Shown one piece after another: positions 1-5,141 of a stretch of 5,242 nucleotides of DNA (positions are counted from its first letter, which is position 1; every line of letters starts with the position of its first letter). The notes below the pieces were generated by a model. That model was not told where the DNA came from. It did no database searches and was given only the letters and a program-made list of their open reading frames with translations. The stretch spans positions 1 through 5,242 of the forward strand of contig CAIWLA010000344.1 of the NCBI GenBank assembly GCA_903913345.1, given 5' to 3'. This DNA is from an uncultured Magnetococcales bacterium (GTDB lineage: Bacteria > Pseudomonadota > Magnetococcia > Magnetococcales > Magnetaquicoccaceae). The position numbers and the translations under genes were made by a program.

Positions 1-48
1 ATCTTGTCACTGTTCGGGATGTACAAAAAGGCGGATGTGGCTGCATAG
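1..48 (+). CDS. C-terminal end of an unidentified upstream gene (partial)
   Basis: Frame 1 is open from the window edge to a TAG at 46-48 and reads ILSLFGMYKKADVAA. The segment is too short to identify. It is supported mainly by position: the next gene starts 33 bases later on the same strand with a good ribosome binding site, and no terminator lies between, as expected inside an operon. It could equally be chance open frame, since 15 codons without a stop are not significant alone. Confidence 0.35.
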   Translation: MLSLFGMYKKADVAA

Positions 49-81
49 GGCGAGCCAAATAATTATCTGGAAGGCTATAAC

Positions 82-1506
82 ATGCCGTCAGTGTACATCC
101 ATCCAAAGAGATCCGTCATGGTATCCAACCCACCGCCGCCGTCCCATGCCCTCCGCCAATGGTGGCGCGCCTGTTCCGTCTATACCGAAGATCGGGTCAT
201 CACCGTCCTGTTTTTGGGCTTTTCCAGTGGGTTGCCTCTGGCATTGACCTTTGGCACCCTCTCCCTCTGGCTGGTCGAAGAGGGGATCAGCAAGACATCG
301 ATCGGGCTGTTTGCCCTGACGGGTGTCCCTTACACCTTTAAATTTTTATGGTCACCACTGATCGATCAACTCCCCATCCCCTTTCTGACCGCCCGCCTGG
401 GTCGCCGCCGCAGTTGGGCCGTTCTCACCCAGGTGGCCTTGATGGTCTCGCTCTTCTTTTTGGGTTCCAGCAAACCCGGCACAGACCCGTTCACCACCGC
501 CATGCTGGCCCTCTGTACCGCCTTCTGGTCTGCCAGCCAGGATATTGTCCTCGATGCGTATCGCGTTGAAATACTGGAAGAGCGTCAATACGGGGCCGGT
601 GCGGCCATGTCGGTTCTGGGCTATCGCCTGGGCATGTTGGCCTCAGGTGCCATCGCGCTCTATCTGGCCACTTTTTTTGGCTGGTTTGTCACCTATGCCC
701 TCATGGCGGCCTTGATGAGCGTGGGTATCGTCACCATTCTGCTCAACCCGGAACCGGAGGCAAAGGGGGATGACAAGGGGGCCTCTCTGGAGGGAAAATG
801 GCCCGATCTGTTCCAGAAATGGTCCCGGTTGGGCGGTCGGATGGGGCGCGTCATGACCTGGATTGCGGGTGCCGTCATCGCCCCCTTTGCCGACTTCATG
901 CGGCGGGACAGTTGGGGCATTGTCTTGTTGTTCATCCTTTTTTATAAACTGGGTGATACCCTGGCCGGGGTCATGAGCAATCCCTTTTATCTGGAACTGG
1001 CCTTTACGAAGATTGAAATTGCCACGATCAGCAAAATATTTGGCCTGGGGGCCACCCTCTTGGGCAGTGTGGTGGGTGGGGTGGTGGTCAGCCGACTGGG
1101 AATCATGAAATCGCTGTTGTATTGCGGCCTGTTGCAAATGTTGTCCAACCTCATGTTTGTGCTGTTGGCCCAAACAGGGCACAGTCTGGGCGTCCTGACC
1201 TTGACCATTGCCGTCGAAAATTTCAGCAGTGGCATGGGGACAGCGGCCTTTGTCGCCTATCTCTCTTCCCTGTGCAATATTGCCTATACGGCCACCCAGT
1301 ATGCCCTGTTAACCTCCTTCATGGCCTTTGGCCGGACCTTGCTCGCCTCTTTTGGGGGTTCGATGGCCGACCATATGAGTTGGACGGCCTTTTTCCTGGC
1401 AACCACCCTGGCCGCTGTACCAGGTCTGGCCCTGTTGTGGCTCATGATACGGCGTTTTTCCATCCACCCCTCTCCCGCAAAGGAACGACTCGATGAACCG
1501 GCCTGA
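82..1506 (+). CDS. ampG: AmpG-family muropeptide MFS permease
   Basis: Inner-membrane permease of the major facilitator superfamily. Known family members import GlcNAc-anhydroMurNAc peptides from peptidoglycan turnover into the cytoplasm for cell-wall recycling. The 474-residue protein is close to the E. coli AmpG length (about 490) and matches it in order: FLGFSSGLPLALTFGTL (44-60), FKFLWSPLID (86-95), the loop GRRRSW (107-112), SASQDIVLDAY (150-160), GAGAAMSVLGYRLGML (171-186), and ENFSSGMGTAAFVAYL (380-395) followed by ATQYALL (404-410). Hydrophobic segments run throughout, with one hydrophilic loop near 222-255. I chose the start at 82 because GGAAGG at 69-74 sits 7 bases upstream. An ATG at 118 (MVSNPPPP) is possible but has a weaker site (AAAGAG), and the 12 extra residues are not conserved-looking. 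It overlaps the HPP gene by 14 bases. No beta-lactamase or ampR neighbour is visible. The family call is firm; the exact muropeptide substrate is inferred. Confidence 0.92.
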   Translation: MPSVYIHPKRSVMVSNPPPPSHALRQWWRACSVYTEDRVITVLFLGFSSGLPLALTFGTLSLWLVEEGISKTSIGLFALTGVPYTFKFLWSPLIDQLPIPFLTARLGRRRSWAVLTQVALMVSLFFLGSSKPGTDPFTTAMLALCTAFWSASQDIVLDAYRVEILEERQYGAGAAMSVLGYRLGMLASGAIALYLATFFGWFVTYALMAALMSVGIVTILLNPEPEAKGDDKGASLEGKWPDLFQKWSRLGGRMGRVMTWIAGAVIAPFADFMRRDSWGIVLLFILFYKLGDTLAGVMSNPFYLELAFTKIEIATISKIFGLGATLLGSVVGGVVVSRLGIMKSLLYCGLLQMLSNLMFVLLAQTGHSLGVLTLTIAVENFSSGMGTAAFVAYLSSLCNIAYTATQYALLTSFMAFGRTLLASFGGSMADHMSWTAFFLATTLAAVPGLALLWLMIRRFSIHPSPAKERLDEPA

Positions 1507-2071
1507 CGACAATTCCACCCCTCACCACCCGTTGCAACACTATCTGCACAAGATGCGGGGCGGTGGCCAAATGGCACCGATGGTGGGGGTCGGGGAGGTT
1601 TTCTGGTCCTGGTTGGGGGCGTTTCTGGGTATCGGGCTGGTGGGCTTTCTGGATGCACGGGTCTTTGCCCCGGCGGATCTGGCCCTGATTATCGGCTCGT
1701 TTGGGGCCTCCGCCGTCTTGATCTATGGGGCACCCGGCAGTCCCCTGGCCCAACCGCGCAACCTGATCGGCGGCCATCTGATCTCTGCCGTGGTGGGTGT
1801 GATGCTGTTTCAGGAGCTGGGTGCCATACCCTGGTTGGCCGCCGCCCTGGCCGTCTCCCTGGCCATTGCCGCCATGCACCTCACCCGCACCCTGCACCCG
1901 CCCGGCGGAGCCACCGCATTGATTGCGGTGATCGGTTCCGAACGGTTGCACCATCTGGGATTTCTCTATGTGTTGATCCCCGTCGGTCTGGGTGCCCTCT
2001 GCCTGCTGCTGGTGGCACTCCTGGTCAACAATCTGGCCCCGTCGCGACGCTATCCCGTGGTCTGGTGGTAG
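1493..2071 (+). CDS. HPP family integral membrane protein
   Basis: A 192-residue membrane protein of the HPP family, named for its His-Pro-Pro motif, seen here at 135-137 inside LHPPGGATAL. Other family landmarks are GSFGASAVLIYG (68-79) and SPLAQPRNLIGGHLISA (83-99). Four hydrophobic segments are visible, at about 36-55, 62-79, 94-128 (possibly broken at 109-112) and 155-182, with a charged, His-rich N-terminus. The biochemical role of bacterial HPP proteins is not settled; plant relatives have been linked to chloroplast nitrite transport, which should not be transferred here without support. The start has an AAAGGAA site at 1479-1485, 7 bases upstream. The gene begins inside the last codons of ampG in another frame, so translation is probably coupled. 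It ends 12 bases from the stop of the convergent OmpA-like gene. Confidence 0.9.
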   Translation: MNRPDDNSTPHHPLQHYLHKMRGGGQMAPMVGVGEVFWSWLGAFLGIGLVGFLDARVFAPADLALIIGSFGASAVLIYGAPGSPLAQPRNLIGGHLISAVVGVMLFQELGAIPWLAAALAVSLAIAAMHLTRTLHPPGGATALIAVIGSERLHHLGFLYVLIPVGLGALCLLLVALLVNNLAPSRRYPVVWW

Positions 2072-2083
2072 GGAGCCTAAGCA

Positions 2084-2956
2084 TCACTGTTCCGGCAGCA
2101 AGGCATCGGTCGGTATTTCCATCGCCTTCCCGCCCTCATGGGCACTGGCGGGCGGCTCCACGGTTTTCGGGGCGGCGGGTTTTTGGACCACATCATCCAG
2201 ACGAATGGCACAACGACCGATGGGCATGTTGACGGGGGGCAGACTGTCGATACCCAGGTCATCGGCCTGACGAAACTCCAGACGCACCTCCACCCGACGA
2301 CTCTCCTCCGCACTCTGCTTGATCCCGGTCACGGAAGCCCCATCAATGATCAACAATTGCCGCAACTTGTCTTGTTGATTGTCGGGCAACTCGGCGGAAA
2401 ACAGGGCACACACCACCGCCTGCGCCCGGTTCAGACTCAGGTTGACATTGTACAGATAGCTCCCCGTGGCATCGGTGTACCCCTCGATATGGATCCGTTT
2501 CAACCAATTTTTTTCCTTCTCCAGGGACTCCGGCTCCAACTCCAGCAGCAGGGGGACAAAACCGCGTAACGATTCCTGGGCCGCCATGGATAACTGATAG
2601 CTGTTAAAGGCAAAACTGGCCTTGTCACCAAAACTGATCGTGTGGGTGGCGTGATTGATCTCCAGACTCAAATTTTTTTCCTTGGCCCGCTGTTCCAGTC
2701 GATCGAGTATGGCCTGGATGGCGGTATCCCGCTCCTTTTTTTCGACCAATGGACGACTGGCGATGGCCACGATGGAGATGCTCATGACCACCAGAAAGAG
2801 CATGGCCAAGGCGGTCATCAAGTCGGCATAGCTGATCCAAAAGGGATTGCCGCCATCTTCAATCTGTTTTTGCGCACGCTGAACCACTCTTGCCACGGGA
2901 TCCTCAGCTCTCTCGATAGGTTGAATGGGGGAGGACTCCCCCGATGGCCGAAACAA
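2084..2956 (-). CDS. MotB-like OmpA-domain membrane protein, TTG start
   Basis: A 290-residue protein with the MotB/OmpA layout: a short cytoplasmic N-terminus, one membrane segment (about 40-66) opening with FWISYADLMTALAMLF, a linker with charged helix (72-95), and a periplasmic OmpA-like domain (about 105-230). D45 sits where MotB-type stator proteins carry the proton-conducting Asp. The peptidoglycan-binding core reads HIEGYTDATGS (156-166), then NLSLNRAQAV (172-181) and SRRVEVRLEF (219-228). D162 and R177 match the residues that hold diaminopimelate in OmpA proteins. The Pro-rich tail after 230 has no recognised fold. The TTG start is chosen because GGAGAAGAGG lies upstream and no ATG occurs in frame before the membrane segment. 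A GTG at 2896 (residue 21), preceded by GAGG, is the alternative. It follows the HDOD gene in the same frame and has no MotA-like partner here, so flagellar MotB is unlikely. The architecture is firm; the function is unknown. Confidence 0.85.
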   Translation of the reverse strand: MFRPSGESSPIQPIERAEDPVARVVQRAQKQIEDGGNPFWISYADLMTALAMLFLVVMSISIVAIASRPLVEKKERDTAIQAILDRLEQRAKEKNLSLEINHATHTISFGDKASFAFNSYQLSMAAQESLRGFVPLLLELEPESLEKEKNWLKRIHIEGYTDATGSYLYNVNLSLNRAQAVVCALFSAELPDNQQDKLRQLLIIDGASVTGIKQSAEESRRVEVRLEFRQADDLGIDSLPPVNMPIGRCAIRLDDVVQKPAAPKTVEPPASAHEGGKAMEIPTDALLPEQ

Positions 2957-2959
2957 TGA

Positions 2960-3847
2960 TCATGGCCTCTTCTCCGGCCCACAACGACTGCCCGCCAGGG
3001 GAATGCCCGCCCTGGCCTGCTCCCGCAGATGCAGAATCGTGTCGTCATCCAGGGCGAACAGTTGCTGAACATAGTCCCGATGCCGTTCCCACTCCCACTC
3101 CATCAGATCCCCCTCCAGCCATTCGGTCATGAGGAGCATGGCGTGCAAGACCAGATATTTGCGTTCGCTGACCGGCCGACCGGCAAAGGCGTCCCGGTGA
3201 TGATGGACCTCGATCAGGTAGACCAGCGGCTTGGGCCATTGCCAGCCATCACAGAGTAAAGATCCCAATATGGCATGGGTGGTTTCGTACTGTTTTGCCT
3301 CGAGTTCTTCCAATGTCTGGCGGGTCACCTGGCGGTCTGCTGTGAGCAGATTGGCATAATTGGCCCCATGCCGCAACAGGACCATTTTGCCACAATCATG
3401 GAACATGCCCACCACATACGCCTCGTCAGACGGCACCACGGGGAGGTTGCCGTTCTTGAAATGGGGGGAGAGGGTGGCCAATTCCTGGGATAACCAGGAT
3501 AAAATGTGCGCGGCCCGGATCCCCTGGAGGCGCAGGGTTTGCATCCCGCTCACCCTTCGCGCGATCTCTGCCCCCAGAAACAGTTCATGGGTGATCTCCC
3601 GCACCTTTTCCTGCCCCAGCAACACCATGGCGCAGGGAACGGATTCCACCTTGCGATTATGACCCGTCAACAGGGTATTGGCCGCAGAGAGTATCCGAGC
3701 GGAGAGGGCCATATCCTGCGCGATGGCGGCCGTGACCTCCAGAGGGTTTTGTACAAACAGACTTTGCGTCTTGATGGCCTCCAGCATCTCCGTGGGTCGG
3801 GTTGGAATCGAAAACCCACGGATCATCTTGGGCGATATTTTCCCCAT
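2960..3847 (-). CDS. HDOD domain signalling protein
   Basis: A 295-residue protein whose bulk (about 12-235) is an HDOD domain, a relative of the HD phosphohydrolases usually found in bacterial signalling and regulatory proteins; biochemical roles are mostly undefined. Visible landmarks are the N-terminal helices with NPLEVTAAIAQDMALSARIL (34-53), the region AHILSWLSQELA (113-124), VVGMFHDCGKMVLL (145-158) containing the HD pair H150/D151, ETTHAILGSLLCDGW (188-202), and EVHHHRD (213-219). H114, H150, D151, H191 and H216/H217 line up with metal-ligand positions of catalytic HD domains, more than many HDOD proteins keep. There is no membrane segment, receiver or GGDEF domain, so it appears to be a single-domain cytoplasmic protein with a short tail. 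The ATG has GGGGAGAGAG at 3863-3854 upstream. It is the first gene of an operon with the OmpA-like gene. The HDOD call is firm; its signal and target are unknown. Confidence 0.88.
   Translation of the reverse strand: MGKISPKMIRGFSIPTRPTEMLEAIKTQSLFVQNPLEVTAAIAQDMALSARILSAANTLLTGHNRKVESVPCAMVLLGQEKVREITHELFLGAEIARRVSGMQTLRLQGIRAAHILSWLSQELATLSPHFKNGNLPVVPSDEAYVVGMFHDCGKMVLLRHGANYANLLTADRQVTRQTLEELEAKQYETTHAILGSLLCDGWQWPKPLVYLIEVHHHRDAFAGRPVSERKYLVLHAMLLMTEWLEGDLMEWEWERHRDYVQQLFALDDDTILHLREQARAGIPLAGSRCGPEKRP
2966..2975 (-). promoter_or_regulatory. Shine-Dalgarno site for the TTG start of the OmpA-like gene
   Basis: On the minus strand the last sense codons of the HDOD gene read GGAGAAGAGG. 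The AGAGG half ends 9 bases before TTG (2956-2954). An ATG at 2963 is nearer to this site but opens only a 19-residue frame in another phase, so it is not a credible start. Because the site lies inside the upstream gene, re-initiation by terminating ribosomes is the likely mode of translation. Confidence 0.55.
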
Positions 3848-3931
3848 GTCATACTCTCTCCCCGCCTACCCCGTTGCAGCATGGCCCATCCAACTGCCTG
3901 GCCCTCACAGACCAGCCCTCTGTCCGATCCG

Positions 3932-3961
3932 AGCATACCGGCTTTGGCAGCCTGACGTCAA
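3932..3961 (-). promoter_or_regulatory. sigma70-type promoter of the HDOD/OmpA-like operon
   Basis: On the minus strand TTGACG (3961-3956) and TATGCT (3937-3932) are separated by 18 bases. The -35 matches consensus at 5 of 6 positions and the -10 at 4 of 6. Transcription would start near 3925, leaving a leader of roughly 78 bases before the ATG at 3847. The -35 overlaps a perfect 8-base palindrome TGACGTCA (3953-3960), a possible operator. Predicted from sequence only. Confidence 0.5.
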
Positions 3962-3962
3962 A

Positions 3963-3975
3963 GAATTGTTCTCGT
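3963..3975. repeat. 13-base direct repeat, copy 1
   Basis: GAATTGTTCTCGT occurs here and again, exactly and in the same orientation, at 4179-4191. The core GAATTGTTC has GAA and TTC arms around TTG, as a small operator half could. Bases flanking the two copies differ. This copy lies just upstream of the -35 of the HDOD promoter. Confidence 0.6.
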
Positions 3976-4076
3976 CCGCCCCTTCATGGTCACACTTCGC
4001 CCAGAAAGGAGGATGGCGCAGAGGGGAAAAACGATGGATTTGGACATCGAAGGGGATGAATGCAAACAGGAGGGGG

Positions 4077-4102
4077 CCGGGAGGCAGTCAACGGCCTCCC
4101 GG
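4077..4102. repeat. 9-bp perfect hairpin in the intergenic region
   Basis: CCGGGAGGC (4077-4085) pairs with GCCTCCCGG (4094-4102) around an 8-base loop. No U-tract follows on the plus strand (AAACAGCC). On the minus strand the hairpin is followed by a C-rich stretch and then only TGTTTG. It is therefore at best a weak terminator for a minus-strand transcript coming from the decayed segment at 4125-4566, whose last stop is 23 bases away. It may also be a simple palindromic element. Confidence 0.45.
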
Positions 4103-4124
4103 AAACAGCCGAACACGCGACCCA

Positions 4125-4566
4125 TCATCCGCAACAGGCTACTGGGATATCATCATCGATTGGCAGTGCGTCCTGTTTGAATTGTTCTCGTAATTCTCCC
4201 ATTTTTCCTTCGATTTCGCTATTCAGGATCTCCTTGCGACCGGTCACAGAGGTCATTCACTTGATCAACTCACGAAACCACCAACCCTCAATACGATCAA
4301 GGAAACAAGGGATCCCATCCCGGCGGAAACAGGACGGAAAGAGCAGTTGGGCCACCAGGCCAGCCCGATCCCGACCGGTTTCCTGATCCAACAGACCCGG
4401 AATATTGACGGAGATCCGGTCACGCACCCCCGGTCGGCGTCAATGGACCGACAATCTCACTCTACCGCCGAAACCCGTACTGCGCGTCAATAGCCCGCCA
4501 CTCCTCCCTTTCGAACGTCCGCATCTCCTGTTTCAAGGATTGCGTTAATCTGGTCTCAAACTTGCG
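4125..4566 (-). pseudogene. fragments of a decayed minus-strand gene
   Basis: Three adjoining minus-strand open segments look protein-like but none is a full gene. Segment A, 4566-4462, is 34 codons and contains KFETRLTQSLKQEMRTFERE and EEWRAIDAQYG. Segment B, 4439-4257, lies in another frame and contains VRDRISVNIPGLLDQETGRD, AGLVAQLLFP and FLDRIEGWWFRELIK. Segment C, 4256-4125, starts with ATG directly after the TGA of B in the same frame and contains EIEGKMGELREQFKQDALP. The mixed charged and hydrophobic pattern, absence of low-complexity bias and shared orientation suggest one gene broken by a frameshift (A to B) and a nonsense codon (B to C). None of the three has a convincing ribosome binding site. 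I do not recognise the family. The alternative is chance open frame in GC-rich noncoding DNA. Confidence 0.35.
4179..4191. repeat. 13-base direct repeat, copy 2
   Basis: Second exact copy of GAATTGTTCTCGT, 216 bases from the first. In the minus-strand reading of the decayed segment it falls in codons for LREQF. The two copies could be the ends of a small insertion, paired protein-binding sites, or coincidence. Confidence 0.6.
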
Positions 4567-4571
4567 TCAAT
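4437..4571. repeat. cluster of ATTGACGC motifs
   Basis: The plus-strand octamer GCGTCAAT occurs exactly at 4437-4444, 4484-4491 and 4564-4571, with a one-base variant GCGTTAAT at 4542-4549. Spacings are 47, 58 and 22 bases, so this is not a regular array. All copies share orientation. Each minus-strand copy contains TTGACG, a -35-like hexamer, but I find no convincing -10 at the right distance. Confidence 0.35.
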
Positions 4572-4640
4572 CCCCTGCAACGCCCGTCCAAGTGGCCGCT
4601 GTCACAACCCGATGATTAAAATATACCAAGGAGATACCCG

Positions 4641-5042
4641 ATGAATCTTTCCGAGCAACAGACTCCCTCTTCCCTGCAGCACGAGCAGATCGCTTTCACC
4701 GCCCTCATGCCGGGAGCCGCCGCCACTCCAGTGAGTGTCAATCCCCTGGCCCTGTTGGAAACCCGCCTGAACGGCATGACCACCACGATCGCCACCTTGA
4801 AAAACAAGGTCTCGGCACTGCAAGAGGTGATCACCCATCGCGATCAGCGGATCACCGCCCTGGAGATGGAAAATGCCGCCATCAAGCAACAGATGGATCG
4901 GAACACCAGCTCCCACGGCCAACTGCTGGATGGCTTGTCCAGCATGCTGGCACGGTTTCCCAGCGAAGAGAGCCTGACCGCTCAACAAGCGGAAACCTCT
5001 GCGCACATCGATCTGATGGCAGAGACCATGGGTACGGCATAA
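4641..5042 (+). CDS. small coiled-coil protein of unknown function
   Basis: A 133-residue protein that I do not recognise. The start is supported by AAGGAG at 4628-4633, 7 bases upstream. Residues 1-35 are polar with a short Ala/Pro-rich stretch and no signal peptide or membrane segment. From about 39 to 85 hydrophobic residues fall in an unbroken 4-3 heptad pattern: L39, L43, M46, I50, L53, V57, L60, I64, then R67 as the one polar exception, I71, L74, A78, I81, M85. This predicts a long oligomeric coiled coil with nothing enzymatic around it. The C-terminal 45 residues look helical and Ser/Glu-rich. It is probably cytoplasmic and structural or adaptor-like; that role is inference. It is flanked by noncoding DNA on the left and a strong hairpin on the right, so it seems to be a single-gene transcript. 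Confidence 0.75.
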   Translation: MNLSEQQTPSSLQHEQIAFTALMPGAAATPVSVNPLALLETRLNGMTTTIATLKNKVSALQEVITHRDQRITALEMENAAIKQQMDRNTSSHGQLLDGLSSMLARFPSEESLTAQQAETSAHIDLMAETMGTA

Positions 5043-5052
5043 CCGGAGTCAA

Positions 5053-5096
5053 CAGGTCTGCGTTTGGGGGCTTCATCGCCCCCAAACGCAGACCTG
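5053..5096. terminator. 19-bp perfect hairpin between convergent genes
   Basis: CAGGTCTGCGTTTGGGGGC (5053-5071) is the exact reverse complement of 5078-5096, with the 6-base loop TTCATC. It starts 10 bases after the stop of the coiled-coil gene and lies 45 bases beyond the stop of the minus-strand gene at the right edge. The placement fits a bidirectional terminator. No U-tract follows on either strand (AGAAAAG on the plus side, TTGACTCC on the minus side), so it is not a textbook intrinsic terminator. It may act as an RNA 3'-end protector or be a dispersed palindromic repeat. Confidence 0.6.
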
Positions 5097-5141
5097 AGAA
5101 AAGTATTCCATGAAACGGAGCGGAGCACGCGCCTCATCCAC

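Larger units (their letters stand above)
3848..4640. other. long region with no intact gene (790 bases)
   Basis: Between the HDOD start and the coiled-coil gene no frame on either strand gives a convincing full-length protein. The left end (3848-3975) is the leader and promoter of the HDOD operon. The centre holds a 9-bp hairpin (4077-4102), a strong ribosome-binding-like AAAGGAGG at 4005-4012 with no properly spaced start, and a 48-codon plus-strand frame (4034-4180) preceded by GAGGGG that looks unlike a conserved protein. The right part (4125-4566) reads like broken minus-strand coding DNA. The last 50 bases before 4641 hold only the ribosome binding site of the next gene; no clear promoter is seen there. 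Confidence 0.7.

Noticed and set aside
643..1182. Long minus-strand open frame inside ampG
   Set aside because: It is antisense to a clearly conserved permease, and its His/Gln/Pro-rich product is the usual artefact of reading GC-rich coding DNA backwards.
1442..1954. 170-codon minus-strand open frame across the ampG/HPP junction
   Set aside because: It lies opposite two well-supported genes, has a low-complexity Gly/Gln/His composition and no domain motif.
2084..2956. ZorB of a Zorya anti-phage system
   Set aside because: ZorB is also a MotB/OmpA-like protein, but Zorya needs an adjacent ZorA (MotA-like) and ZorC/D or ZorE. The operon partner here is HDOD and no helicase or nuclease gene is present.
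3847..3882. Upstream open frame in the HDOD leader (ATG at 3882, minus strand)
   Set aside because: It has no ribosome binding site and runs out of frame into the HDOD gene; nothing marks it as a regulatory leader peptide.
4005..4180. Small plus-strand gene after a perfect AAAGGAGG (starts at 4013 or 4034)
   Set aside because: The ATG at 4013 touches the ribosome site with no spacer, and the ATG at 4034 is 21 bases from it, served only by GAGGGG. The 48-55 residue product is Arg/Gln-rich, runs through a hairpin and overlaps the apparently coding minus strand.
3678..4193. 171-codon plus-strand open frame over the HDOD start and promoter
   Set aside because: Half of it is antisense to the HDOD gene, the rest has no protein-like pattern, and no ribosome site fits its start.
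4599..4627. Promoter just before the coiled-coil gene (CTGTCA ... TATACC or TAAAAT)
   Set aside because: The -35 match is poor, and the -10 candidates would place the transcript start on or after the ribosome binding site at 4628-4633.
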